Source of the DNA: Roseiarcus sp963835885
GTDB lineage: Bacteria; Pseudomonadota; Alphaproteobacteria; Rhizobiales; Beijerinckiaceae
Length of the DNA: 64,000 bases
Assembly: GCA_963835885.1 (NCBI GenBank)
Contig: CAWIHF010000026.1
Location: 430,912-494,911, forward strand
Direction of reading: 5' to 3'
Shown here: positions 7,981 to 15,832 of the stretch, in pieces
Layout of the letters: every line of letters starts with the position of its first letter
Numbering within the stretch: the first letter of the stretch is position 1
Translations under genes and position numbers: made by a program
The notes under the pieces: generated by a model
Seen by the model: the letters and a program-made list of their open reading frames with translations, nothing else
What the model was told of the DNA's origin: nothing
Database searches by the model: none

Positions 7981-9629
7981 AGGGGCGCCCCGCTTTTGTC
8001 CGGCAGCTCCAGGACGAACTTGGAGCCGGTCGCGTTGGTCCAATCGAGCCACAGTCGCCCGCCATGGGCTTTGACGATCTCCCGGCTCAATGAGAGGCCG
8101 AGCCCCACGCCGCGCCGTTTGGTTGTCTCGAACGGCTCGAATAGGCGCTCCACGATATCGGGGGTGACGCCGGGGCCATTATCCTCGACCTCGATCCGCA
8201 CCGCCCCAGTCGAACGGGAGACCGTCGCTTGGACGCTTCCAGCGCCGAATTCACTGGCGGCGGCAGCCTCGATCGCGTTCCGCATCAAGTTCGCCAGGAC
8301 CTGCTCGACCTGGACACGATCCGCATCGACCAGAGTCGATGTCGGCATGTTGACCCGTATCGCGACGCCGTGGGCGTGAGCCTCGTCGGCGAGTGCGCCG
8401 ACGAGGCTGCGCAATACCTCGCGGAGATCGATCGAATCCCAACGCAACTCGCCCCGGTCGAGGAAATGTCGAATGCGCTCGACAATCGCCCCAGCGCGAT
8501 GGGTTTCTTGTTCGACATTCTCCACCGTCTGGCGCAACAATTCGGCATTAATGGGCTTTTCATCCAATAGCCGCTTGCTCGAGTGAGCAAACGCCGCCGC
8601 GGCCGCCAGAGGTTGGCTGATCTCGTGCACGACAGCGGCGCCGAACGCGCCGACCGTCGTCAGCCTCGCGTGCCGGGCAAGCTCAGCCTGCTGTTGCCGC
8701 AGGAGCTGCTCCGTGTGATGGCGTTGGGTCACGACTGCGCCGAGAATCAGCCCCGTAGCGGAGATGACAATGGAAAGAAGCTGCAAACTCAGGAAGTCAT
8801 TCGAGGAAAAGTGCAACAATGCAATCGCAGTGACGAGAGCCAGTTGATCGACGAGGATCGCCACTGCGCACCAGGCAAGTCCATGACGCACTGCGATCCA
8901 GATCACCGGCGGCAACAGCAGGTAAAAGAGCTGCAGTTCCTTCTCCTCCGCGGTGCCGAACACCAGCAGGAGGGCGACGCCGAGCCCGACGACAAAAATC
9001 ACAAGATCGTTCACTCGGGCGCCGAGCGTCGTTTCCCGCCACCGTTCCCACGCTTGCCTCCAGGTAAGGAGGGCTGGAAGCAGGCCGATGATGCCGGTCA
9101 GGTCGCCAATGAAAAAATCCCGGATCGACGACCCAACGAGGCCCGACGGCAATTCGCCGAACGCGACGACCGTGGCCACGTCCGCGACGGCGACCACAAA
9201 GGCGCCAGCAGCGGTTATCGCCAAGAACGCCGCAACGACTCTGACACGAATTGGACGACAGGCCAAAGGCGGGATCTGTCGCAGCACTGCGGCGGTGGCC
9301 GTGTACCCCGAGGCAACGACCGCCGCACTGGCCAGAGACGCCCAACCGCCAGCCGGGAAATGTGAGACGACGTTGCTCGAGATGAGTTCAGCGGCGAATA
9401 TCGCCGGCGCGAACCAGAGCCCCTTGCTGACCAGCAAGGCCAGACTCAGGGCGGGGGGCGGATTCCATGGCGTATAGCCCGAACCCGGCAGCACCCGAAT
9501 GAAGCTGATCCTATCCAGGGCGATGTAGAGCGCCACGTAGCAGCAAACCGTTGCTACGGCGCTGACGGTCGCCGAGCGTCTCTGTCGCGTCCAAAGCGGT
9601 CCCACCCGTCTCAGGACCAAGGCTGTCAT
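7977..9629 (-). CDS. MASE1-type sensor histidine kinase
   Basis: 550 residues. Residues 20-300 form an integral membrane sensor of the MASE1 type, with about eight hydrophobic segments and NPPPALSLALLV near residue 55. A coiled linker (QRHHTEQLLRQQQAELARHARL) leads to the kinase: H-box GAAVVHEISQPLAAAAAF, N-box NLMRNAIEAA, G1 VEDNGPGV, F-box FEPFETTKRRG and G2 GVGLGLSLSREIV. The HEISQP form is common in FixL/DctB-like kinases. It should phosphorylate the regulator encoded next, whose start overlaps its stop codon. The signal sensed is unknown; there is no PAS or heme-binding motif. Confidence 0.93.
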   Translation of the reverse strand: MTALVLRRVGPLWTRQRRSATVSAVATVCCYVALYIALDRISFIRVLPGSGYTPWNPPPALSLALLVSKGLWFAPAIFAAELISSNVVSHFPAGGWASLASAAVVASGYTATAAVLRQIPPLACRPIRVRVVAAFLAITAAGAFVVAVADVATVVAFGELPSGLVGSSIRDFFIGDLTGIIGLLPALLTWRQAWERWRETTLGARVNDLVIFVVGLGVALLLVFGTAEEKELQLFYLLLPPVIWIAVRHGLAWCAVAILVDQLALVTAIALLHFSSNDFLSLQLLSIVISATGLILGAVVTQRHHTEQLLRQQQAELARHARLTTVGAFGAAVVHEISQPLAAAAAFAHSSKRLLDEKPINAELLRQTVENVEQETHRAGAIVERIRHFLDRGELRWDSIDLREVLRSLVGALADEAHAHGVAIRVNMPTSTLVDADRVQVEQVLANLMRNAIEAAAASEFGAGSVQATVSRSTGAVRIEVEDNGPGVTPDIVERLFEPFETTKRRGVGLGLSLSREIVKAHGGRLWLDWTNATGSKFVLELPDKSGAPL

Positions 9630-9870
9630 GTGCGAGAGACCCCCTCGCGCGCACTTTGAGGAGATCCAGTGTGCGCGAAGCGTCCATTTTGCGGCATCGA
9701 CGCCGGGTCATCAAGGTGAACCGGCGCAAGGGCTCCCGAAAGATGCATTGCCTGTTTGTTGCAGCAACGCCGGACCGACGCAGTTCCCTACCGGAAATTG
9801 AGGTCACGCCTTTTCGGACGGATCAAGAAGCCGAAAAGGAACGATCGCGTCCCCGTTTGCGCTTCCGAGG

Positions 9871-10071
9871 TCAGCTGGCACTCCCTTGCGATTTCCGCCG
9901 GCGAATCAAGATGTTGGCGCCGACAAAGATTCCCCCGACGACGAGCATCGCAGGGACTCCGACGCCGATCGCCGGAGCGGGCCCTGGCTTAATCTTATGC
10001 TTAGCGTTCGCGCTCGGAACGCTCGTCATAACGGCGATGCAGATCCAAGTAGCCAAAGTCAAATATTTCAT
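9871..10071 (-). CDS. small secreted or membrane protein (66 aa)
   Basis: ATG 10071 has a strong Shine-Dalgarno (AAGGAGGG) about 9 bases upstream, better than an in-frame start 39 bases earlier. A signal peptide (MKYLTLATWICIAVMTSVPSANA) is followed by a short Lys/Pro stretch, one membrane segment (VGVPAMLVVGGIFVGANILI) and a basic tail (RRRKSQGS). This is the pattern of a small bitopic inner-membrane protein with cytoplasmic Arg/Lys tail. No family recognised. Bases 9630-9870, between it and the kinase, hold nothing recognisable. Confidence 0.65.
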   Translation of the reverse strand: MKYLTLATWICIAVMTSVPSANAKHKIKPGPAPAIGVGVPAMLVVGGIFVGANILIRRRKSQGSAS

Positions 10072-10298
10072 AGCCACAACCCTCCTTCTCGCAAATCTCG
10101 CTAAGGTCACAACGCCGCAGGGCCGGGAACGCCAGCAATCTCAAAATGACCGAGCGTTAACTTGCTATCGATCCGAGTCGAAGTCAATCCGTATTACTAC
10201 CTATCGAAACGTCTTTTTTTACTGGACAATCAATGCTTTCCTCAGGTCAGCCGCGTGCTGTTTGGCCCCCGAAAGGAGCCGGCAAAAGCGCCCCTCGC

Positions 10299-11000
10299 TC
10301 ACCGCCCTCGCCCCAGCGTTCGCGTCGGCAAATTCTCGTCGATGTGAAACAGGGCCGGGTCGGGCTTCGACTTGAGGTCGATGTTGAACAGCGTCACGAC
10401 CGTCTGAAAACCCTGCGCGTCGATCACCGTCCACTGTTTCAGGGCAAAGGTCGACGGATCGAAGATGAGTTCGAGATGGGCGGTTCCCCCGAGCGTCGCT
10501 TTGTCCTCGATCTCGATCGTCACTGCGCTCTCGTCCTGGGCGACGCTCAGGACCTTGGTGTCCTTGGCGATGTCGATGTGGTCGGAAAGCAGGAATTTCA
10601 GTGGCGTCTGGGCGATGAAATACTCGTCCTGGGTGTTGAGCTTGTGGTCGATGACGGCGACGCTGCGCCCGTCGGCGACGATCTCGAAGCGGGCCGGGTT
10701 GGCGTATTGGAACAGCATGTGACCTGGGCGCTGGACGGTCAGCCGGCCCTCCGAGCGCTTGCCGCCCGGTCCGATCTGGACAAAGTCGGCGCTCATGACT
10801 CGGGCCGAGTCGAGCCAGGCGTTTGCCCGCGCGACGGCGTCGGCGGCGGAAAGGTTGGCGGCCGGGCCGCTCTTCGGCGCCTTCGCGGATTTGGCCAAGG
10901 TGGCCGGCTTCTGCAGGTCGAGCGGCGCATTCTGCGCATGAGCGGCGGCGCCGAACGCAACCAAAAGCCCGAGCGCCAGCCATCCGGTGCGTATCGCCAT
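10299..11000 (-). CDS. lolA: LolA-family outer-membrane lipoprotein carrier protein
   Basis: 233 residues. A signal peptide (WLALGLLVAFGAAAHA, cleavage near residue 22) precedes a Pro/Ala/Lys linker and the LolA fold: MSADFVQIGPGGKRSEGRLTV, PGHMLFQYANPARFEIVADG, SVAVIDHKLNTQDEYFI, then DPSTFALKQWTVIDAQGFQTVVTLFN. LolA carries lipoproteins across the periplasm from LolCDE to the outer membrane. The family is often encoded beside ftsK in alphaproteobacteria; here the upstream neighbour is an aminotransferase. Confidence 0.88.
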   Translation of the reverse strand: MAIRTGWLALGLLVAFGAAAHAQNAPLDLQKPATLAKSAKAPKSGPAANLSAADAVARANAWLDSARVMSADFVQIGPGGKRSEGRLTVQRPGHMLFQYANPARFEIVADGRSVAVIDHKLNTQDEYFIAQTPLKFLLSDHIDIAKDTKVLSVAQDESAVTIEIEDKATLGGTAHLELIFDPSTFALKQWTVIDAQGFQTVVTLFNIDLKSKPDPALFHIDENLPTRTLGRGR

Positions 11001-11138
11001 GACGTCGGTCCTTTCGGCTCCAGCCCCAACCCAGCGGCCGAATCAGGCCGGACAGGAAAAAATATCGCATCGGCGCGACGGCGCCGCCTTTGGCGGTCCA
11101 CTTTGCTCTTTCTGTGACCCCTTTGCGACCGCAGCCCG

Positions 11139-12470
11139 CTATTTGCCGGCTGGGACCGCCGCATCGACGGCGTCTCCGAGCCGCTCGACGATCGTATCGA
11201 TCTGGTTTGCGTTCACGATGAATGGCGGCGCGAGAAGGACGTGGTCGCCGCTCGCGCCGTCGATCGTTCCGCCCATCGGATAGACCATCAGACCCCGCGC
11301 CATGGCCTCGCGCTTCAGCCGCGCATGGAGCTTGAGGGCCGGATCGAACGGGCGTCTGGTCGCGCGGTCCTCGACGAACTCGAGAGCGAGGAGGAGCCCG
11401 CGGCCGCGGATGTCGCCGACGACCGGACTGCTTGCGAAGCGTTCGTCGAGCCGGCGCCGAAGCCTGTCGCCCATGGCGACGACATTGGCGAGAAGGTTGT
11501 CGCGCCGGATCACGTTCTGCACCGCGAGCGCCGCCGCGGCCGCCATCGGGTGGCCCATATAGGTGTGGCCGTGCTGAAACGCGCCCGATCCGTTGGCGAA
11601 GGCGGCGAAGATGCGGTTCGTCAGGAGGACGGCGCCGATCGGCTGATAGCCGCCCCCGAGGCCCTTGGCGATCGTCATCAGATCTGGCGCAACGCCCTCC
11701 CGCTCGCAGGCGTGCAGGGTTCCCGTCCGGCCCATGCCGCACATGACTTCGTCGAGAATGAGCAGCACGCCGTAGCGATCGCAGATCGACCGGATGCGTC
11801 TGAAATAGTCGCCGACGGGGGGAACGGCGCCGGCGGTCGCACCGACCACGGTCTCGGCGACGAAGGCGATGACGCGGTCGGGGCCGATCTCGAGGAGCTT
11901 GTCCTCGAGCGCCTGAGCCGCGCGCGCCGCATAGTCAGCCTCACTCTCGCCTTCGGCCTTGAGCCGGTAGGCGTAGCAGGGATCGATGTGATGCGTTTCG
12001 ATCAGCAGCGGCTCGAACTGGGCGCGCCGCCAGGCGTTGCCGCCGGTCGCGAGCGCGCCGAGCGTGTTGCCGTGGTAGCTCTGTCGGCGCGCGACGATGG
12101 CGCGCCGCTGCGGCTCGCCGGTCTCGACGAAATACTGCCGCGCCATTTTCAGCGCCGCCTCGATCGCCTCCGATCCGCCGCTGACCAGATAGACGCGGTC
12201 GATTCCGGGCGGCGCGTCCTCGATCAGGCGGTCGGCGAGGCGCTCGGCCGCCTCGCTGGTGAAGAAGGCGGTGTGGGCGTAGGCCAGCGCGTCGAGCTGC
12301 CGGCGCAGCGCCGCGATCACGTCGGGATGGCCGTAGCCGAGGCAGGAGACCGCCGCGCCGCCCGAGGCGTCGAGATAGCGCCGGCCCTCCGCGTCAAAAA
12401 CCTCCACGCCGCAGCCGCCGACGGCGACCGGCATGACGGCGTTCGCGGCCCGATGCAGAATATGCGACAT
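11139..12470 (-). CDS. class-III pyridoxal-phosphate aminotransferase
   Basis: 443 residues, full family length. Features in order: YLDASGGAAVSCLGYGHPDV near the start, SGGSEAIEAALKMARQY (phosphate-binding loop), SYHGNTLGALA, LILDEVMCGMGRTGT with the cofactor-pyridine Asp, TIAKGLGGGYQPIGA with the Schiff-base Lys, and HGHTYMGHPMAAAAALAV. It moves an amino group from an omega-amine or amino acid to a keto acid. Substrate cannot be assigned. The divergent neighbour encodes a beta-keto acid cleavage enzyme, a pairing that would suit degradation of an amino-keto acid, which is inference only. Confidence 0.93.
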   Translation of the reverse strand: MSHILHRAANAVMPVAVGGCGVEVFDAEGRRYLDASGGAAVSCLGYGHPDVIAALRRQLDALAYAHTAFFTSEAAERLADRLIEDAPPGIDRVYLVSGGSEAIEAALKMARQYFVETGEPQRRAIVARRQSYHGNTLGALATGGNAWRRAQFEPLLIETHHIDPCYAYRLKAEGESEADYAARAAQALEDKLLEIGPDRVIAFVAETVVGATAGAVPPVGDYFRRIRSICDRYGVLLILDEVMCGMGRTGTLHACEREGVAPDLMTIAKGLGGGYQPIGAVLLTNRIFAAFANGSGAFQHGHTYMGHPMAAAAALAVQNVIRRDNLLANVVAMGDRLRRRLDERFASSPVVGDIRGRGLLLALEFVEDRATRRPFDPALKLHARLKREAMARGLMVYPMGGTIDGASGDHVLLAPPFIVNANQIDTIVERLGDAVDAAVPAGK

Positions 12471-12548
12471 CGAATCATCTCGCTTTAGGGCGCGGGGGGC
12501 GGACGATCATCCTACTCGCTGAATCGGAGATGCGGAAAGGCGGCGGCC

Positions 12549-13391
12549 GTGACCACGGGTCCAGCGCGGAGAAGAGTCGTCGTGGCGGTCGCGCCGAACG
12601 GGGGGCGCAAAAACAAGGCGGACTGCCCAGGGCTGCCGATCACCCCGGACGAGCTGGCGCGGACGGCGGCGGAGTGCCTCGATCGGGGCGCGGCGATGCT
12701 CCATCTGCATGTGCGCGACGCCGAGGGCGTTCACCTCCTCGATGCGCAGGCCTATCGGGCGGCGATCGACCGGATCCGCGCCGCAGTCGGCGACCGCATC
12801 GTCGTCCAGATCACCAGCAAGTCGATGGGCCGCTATTCGCCGGCCCAGCAGATGGCGGTCGTCCTCGACACCAGACCCGAGGCGGCGTCGTTCGCCCTGC
12901 GCGAGCTCGCGCCCGAGAAAAGGGACGAGGCGTTGTTTTGCGACTTTCTCGAACGGCTGCGATGGATGCGGATCTGGCCGCAAATCATTCTCTATACGCC
13001 TGGCGAGGCGCAGCGGCTGGCGGCCATGCAGAAGGCGGGCCTGATTCCCTTCGAGAAAACGACGGTTCTTTACGTGCTCGGGCGCTTTTCGCTGCTCCGC
13101 CGGGCCGTCCCGTCCGACCTGCTGCCGTTTCTCGCCCCCGACATGCCGCGCTTTGCGTCGTGGAGCGTCTGCGCCTTCGGCTGGCGGGAAGCCGCCTGTG
13201 TCGTCGCCGGCGCGCTGCTCGGCGGTCACCTGCGGGTCGGTTTTGAGAACAATACGACGCTGCCCGGCGGCGGCCAGGCGGCGACCAACGCCGATCTGGT
13301 CGGCGCCGTGGCGCGGGCGCTCGACGACCTGGGGCTCGCGACGCAGGATGCCGAGGGTTTACGCGAGGAGATCGCAGCGCTCATGCGCTGA
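12549..13391 (+). CDS. beta-keto acid cleavage enzyme (BKACE, DUF849) family
   Basis: 280 residues from GTG 12549. The family condenses a beta-keto acid with acetyl-CoA and splits it into a CoA ester and acetoacetate, using Zn2+ in a TIM barrel. Visible signature parts are VAPNGGRKNKADCPGLPITPDELA, the metal-binding HLHVRDAEG, VQITSKSMGRY, and near the end GGHLRVGFENNTTLPGGGQAATN, where the family usually has GGHVRVGLED. One metal-binding His pair (HLHVR) is intact. Transcribed away from the aminotransferase, 78 bases apart, so they may share a control region. Confidence 0.88.
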   Translation: MTTGPARRRVVVAVAPNGGRKNKADCPGLPITPDELARTAAECLDRGAAMLHLHVRDAEGVHLLDAQAYRAAIDRIRAAVGDRIVVQITSKSMGRYSPAQQMAVVLDTRPEAASFALRELAPEKRDEALFCDFLERLRWMRIWPQIILYTPGEAQRLAAMQKAGLIPFEKTTVLYVLGRFSLLRRAVPSDLLPFLAPDMPRFASWSVCAFGWREAACVVAGALLGGHLRVGFENNTTLPGGGQAATNADLVGAVARALDDLGLATQDAEGLREEIAALMR

Positions 13392-13400
13392 GCGTCTCGC

Positions 13401-14030
13401 TCATCTGGCGTCGGGCTGCCGGGACGGGGCCGCTTCGGCGAAAGCGGGCAGGGCGCCGCACGCCGCCTCGACCGCCAGGAGACGCGGAAAGCGCGCGACG
13501 TCGACGCCGAACTGACGGGCTGCGGCAAGCTGCGGCACGAGGCAGATGTCGGCGAGGCTCGGGGTCGCGCCGAAGCAGAAGGCGCCCGAACCCAGGGCGA
13601 GCGCTTCGCAGGCCTCGAGCCCTTTCGCGTTGGCGTCCGCCGCCCAGGCCGCGACCGCGGCATCGTCGAGGCCGCGCTGACGCAGCCCCTCGAGGACGAC
13701 GCGCGTCTGAAGCGGGTGGGTATCCGCCGCCAGCGCCAGCGCGAAGGCGCGAATGCGGGCGCGCAGGATCGCGTCGCCTGGAAGGAGGGCGGGCGAGGGA
13801 TGCGTATCCTCGAGCCATTCGATGATGGCGAGCGACTGGGTCAGCACGACGTCGTGGGGGAGCTTCAGCGCCGGTAGGAGCCCCTGGGGATTCATCGCCA
13901 GATAGGATGGCGCGCGATGCTCGCCGCGGCCGAGATGAACGGGGATGTAACGAAAGGGCAGCCCCTTGAGATTGAGGGCGATGCGCACCCGCCAGGAGGC
14001 GGCGCTGAGATGATAGCCGTAGAGCCTCAT
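13401..14030 (-). CDS. zeta-class-like glutathione S-transferase (maleylacetoacetate isomerase type)
   Basis: 209 residues. The N-terminal thioredoxin-like domain starts MRLYGYHLSAASWRVRIALNLKGL, close to the zeta-class motif SSCxWRVRIAL but with Ala in place of the Cys. MNPQGLLPALKL and TQSLAIIEWLEDTHP are the glutathione-binding cis-Pro and Ser segments. The C-terminal helical domain contains CFGATPSLADICLVPQLAAARQFGVD, typical for MaiA. The missing active Cys makes the isomerase role uncertain. It ends 10 bases from the convergent BKACE gene. Confidence 0.82.
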   Translation of the reverse strand: MRLYGYHLSAASWRVRIALNLKGLPFRYIPVHLGRGEHRAPSYLAMNPQGLLPALKLPHDVVLTQSLAIIEWLEDTHPSPALLPGDAILRARIRAFALALAADTHPLQTRVVLEGLRQRGLDDAAVAAWAADANAKGLEACEALALGSGAFCFGATPSLADICLVPQLAAARQFGVDVARFPRLLAVEAACGALPAFAEAAPSRQPDAR

Positions 14031-14203
14031 GGGGCAGGGCTCCTCCGCCGGGTTCCGCCCGGCGCTCCCTCAATAACCGGATGCGAGTTCGATCCGCAAT
14101 CTCTCTCCGGCCAAATCGCCTGCAGGCGACCCGCCGGACGCGCCGACGGAACTTCGGCGTGGGGGAACGCGTTGTGGCCAATCAAGTCCTAAGGAGGATA
14201 CGC

Positions 14204-14464
14204 ATGAATATGCGCAGCAACATTGTCGCCCTGGCGCTCTGTGCGTTTGGGCTCCTGGCATTCTCGTCCCTCAGCGCCTCCGCCCGCATCGTCTGCGACA
14301 ACAATGGCGACTGCTGGCACGTGCATGAGGATTACGCCTTTCCGCCCGGCGTCCATGTCGAGATCCACCCGGATAATTGGCATTGGAAGGAGGGCGAACA
14401 TTTCGTCTGGAAAGAGCATCCGGGCCGCGGCTATTGGCATGGCGGGCATCGGGAAGGCTTCTGA
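14204..14464 (+). CDS. small secreted protein, Cys/His/Trp-rich (86 aa)
   Basis: ATG 14204 follows AAGGAGG at ideal spacing, which decides the start. Residues 1-27 are a signal peptide (IVALALCAFGLLAFSSLSASA). The mature part has one Cys pair (VCDNNGDCWHVHEDY) and is full of His and Trp: VEIHPDNWHWKEGEHFVWKEHPGRGYWHGGHREGF. Similar short periplasmic proteins occur in Hyphomicrobiales without known role; the His-rich tail could bind metal, which is a guess. It is followed at once by a terminator, so it is a single-gene unit. Confidence 0.75.
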   Translation: MNMRSNIVALALCAFGLLAFSSLSASARIVCDNNGDCWHVHEDYAFPPGVHVEIHPDNWHWKEGEHFVWKEHPGRGYWHGGHREGF

Positions 14465-14490
14465 TCCCGCAGATCGAATATGAAGATTGG

Positions 14491-14520
14491 AGCGGCCGGG
14501 CCTGTTCCGGCCGCTTCCTT
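14491..14520 (+). terminator. hairpin terminator after the small secreted protein
   Basis: AGCGGCCGG (14491-14499) and CCGGCCGCT (14507-14515) form a perfect 9-bp stem with a 7-base loop, followed by TCCTT. The T tract is short. Confidence 0.6.
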
Positions 14521-14601
14521 GTCGGGCGCTCGGCAAACGGAGTTGGTTTCGTGTAGTTCCTGGTCGAGCGCCGCCTTCCGGCGCCGAACGGGAGCCTCCG
14601 C

Positions 14602-15606
14602 GTGATCCTTGTCCATGTCAGCGCGAAGCCTGCGGCAGGTGAGGGGCCAGCAATCGCGACCCCGCAGCGAAAGGCGCTCGAGCCGTTCGAGCCGATCCCG
14701 GCGGGGGCGGTCTGGATCGATCTCGTCGAGCCGACCGTCGAAGAGGACCGGAAGGTCCAGGACTTCGTCGGCGTCGTCATCCCGACCAAAGCGGATCCCG
14801 ATTACGCCGAGCCGCCCGAGGAGCATTATTCGGAAAACGGCGTGCGCTATCTCCAGGCGAGCTTCGTCAGCGAGCCGGCGGAGACGCCCGACGTCACCGA
14901 CATCACTTTCGTCATCACCCCGACCACCCTGGTCACCGTCCGCTATAGCGTCTGCAAGTCGTTCGATCTCTTCGCCCAAAAACTCTCCAAGGCGACCGGG
15001 CAGGCGCTCGTTCCCGACGCGGTGGCGGTCGGCCTGGTCAATACCGCCATCAACCGCTCGGCCCGCGCGCTGGAGAAGGCGGGCGTCAGCCTCGATCAGA
15101 TCGCAAGCCGGGTCTTCCGCGCCAAAGGAAGCGAGCAGAGCCGGCGCAATCAAATCTATTCCGACACGCTGTGGGACCTCGGCCGCGAGGACGAGAGGAT
15201 CTCGAACCTGCGGGAGAGCATGGTGTCGATCGAGCGGCTCCTGCTCTTCCTCGGCGCCGACGGAGGCCCCGACAAGGCGCCCAAGGCGGTGCGCGAGGCG
15301 ACGAAGTCGGCCTTGCGCGACCTCCGGTCGCTGGAAGAGGACGCGAGCTTCAAGGCGCAGAAAGTGCAATTCCTGCTCGACGCCACGCTCGGCCTGATCA
15401 ATCTGGCGCAGAACGACATCATCAAGCTCTTCTCGGTGCTCGCGGTCATTTTCATGCCTCCGACCGTCATCGCCTCGATCTATGGCATGAACTTCAAGGC
15501 CATGCCGGAGCTCGAATGGTCGTGGGGCTACCCGATGGCGCTCGCGCTGATGGTCTGCGCGGCGATCGGGCCGTACCTGTTCTTCCGCTGGAAGAAGTGG
15601 TTGTGA
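14602..15606 (+). CDS. corA: CorA-family magnesium/divalent cation transporter
   Basis: 334 residues from GTG 14602, with GGGAG upstream. The N-terminal cytoplasmic domain covers about residues 1-270, with long helices such as KAVREATKSALRDLRSLEEDASFKAQKVQFLLDA split between two turns. Two C-terminal membrane helices follow: KLFSVLAVIFMPPTVIASI then the selectivity motif YGMNFKAMPE, and GYPMALALMVCAAIGPYLFFRW. The GMN motif is invariant in CorA channels, which form pentamers in the inner membrane. Located alone between a terminator and the ClC gene. Confidence 0.95.
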   Translation: MILVHVSAKPAAGEGPAIATPQRKALEPFEPIPAGAVWIDLVEPTVEEDRKVQDFVGVVIPTKADPDYAEPPEEHYSENGVRYLQASFVSEPAETPDVTDITFVITPTTLVTVRYSVCKSFDLFAQKLSKATGQALVPDAVAVGLVNTAINRSARALEKAGVSLDQIASRVFRAKGSEQSRRNQIYSDTLWDLGREDERISNLRESMVSIERLLLFLGADGGPDKAPKAVREATKSALRDLRSLEEDASFKAQKVQFLLDATLGLINLAQNDIIKLFSVLAVIFMPPTVIASIYGMNFKAMPELEWSWGYPMALALMVCAAIGPYLFFRWKKWL

Positions 15607-15832
15607 TCTGAACCAGCCAAGTCTCGGCCATTTGTCCGGCGCCCGGTGTCAGCGGGCGTTGACGGCGTTCAGATTGGGGAACGTTTTTCGCACTGCAGCA
15701 GTTACGCGAGTGGAGAAGGACTCGCCGAAGAGGCGATCCCCGCTTCAAATCGCGAAAAACGCGTCGCTTGCGCCGCTAGCCCAACGGACCGCAAACTCCC
15801 GTGCTGCGGCCCATCCGATCGGACCAGGCCTT

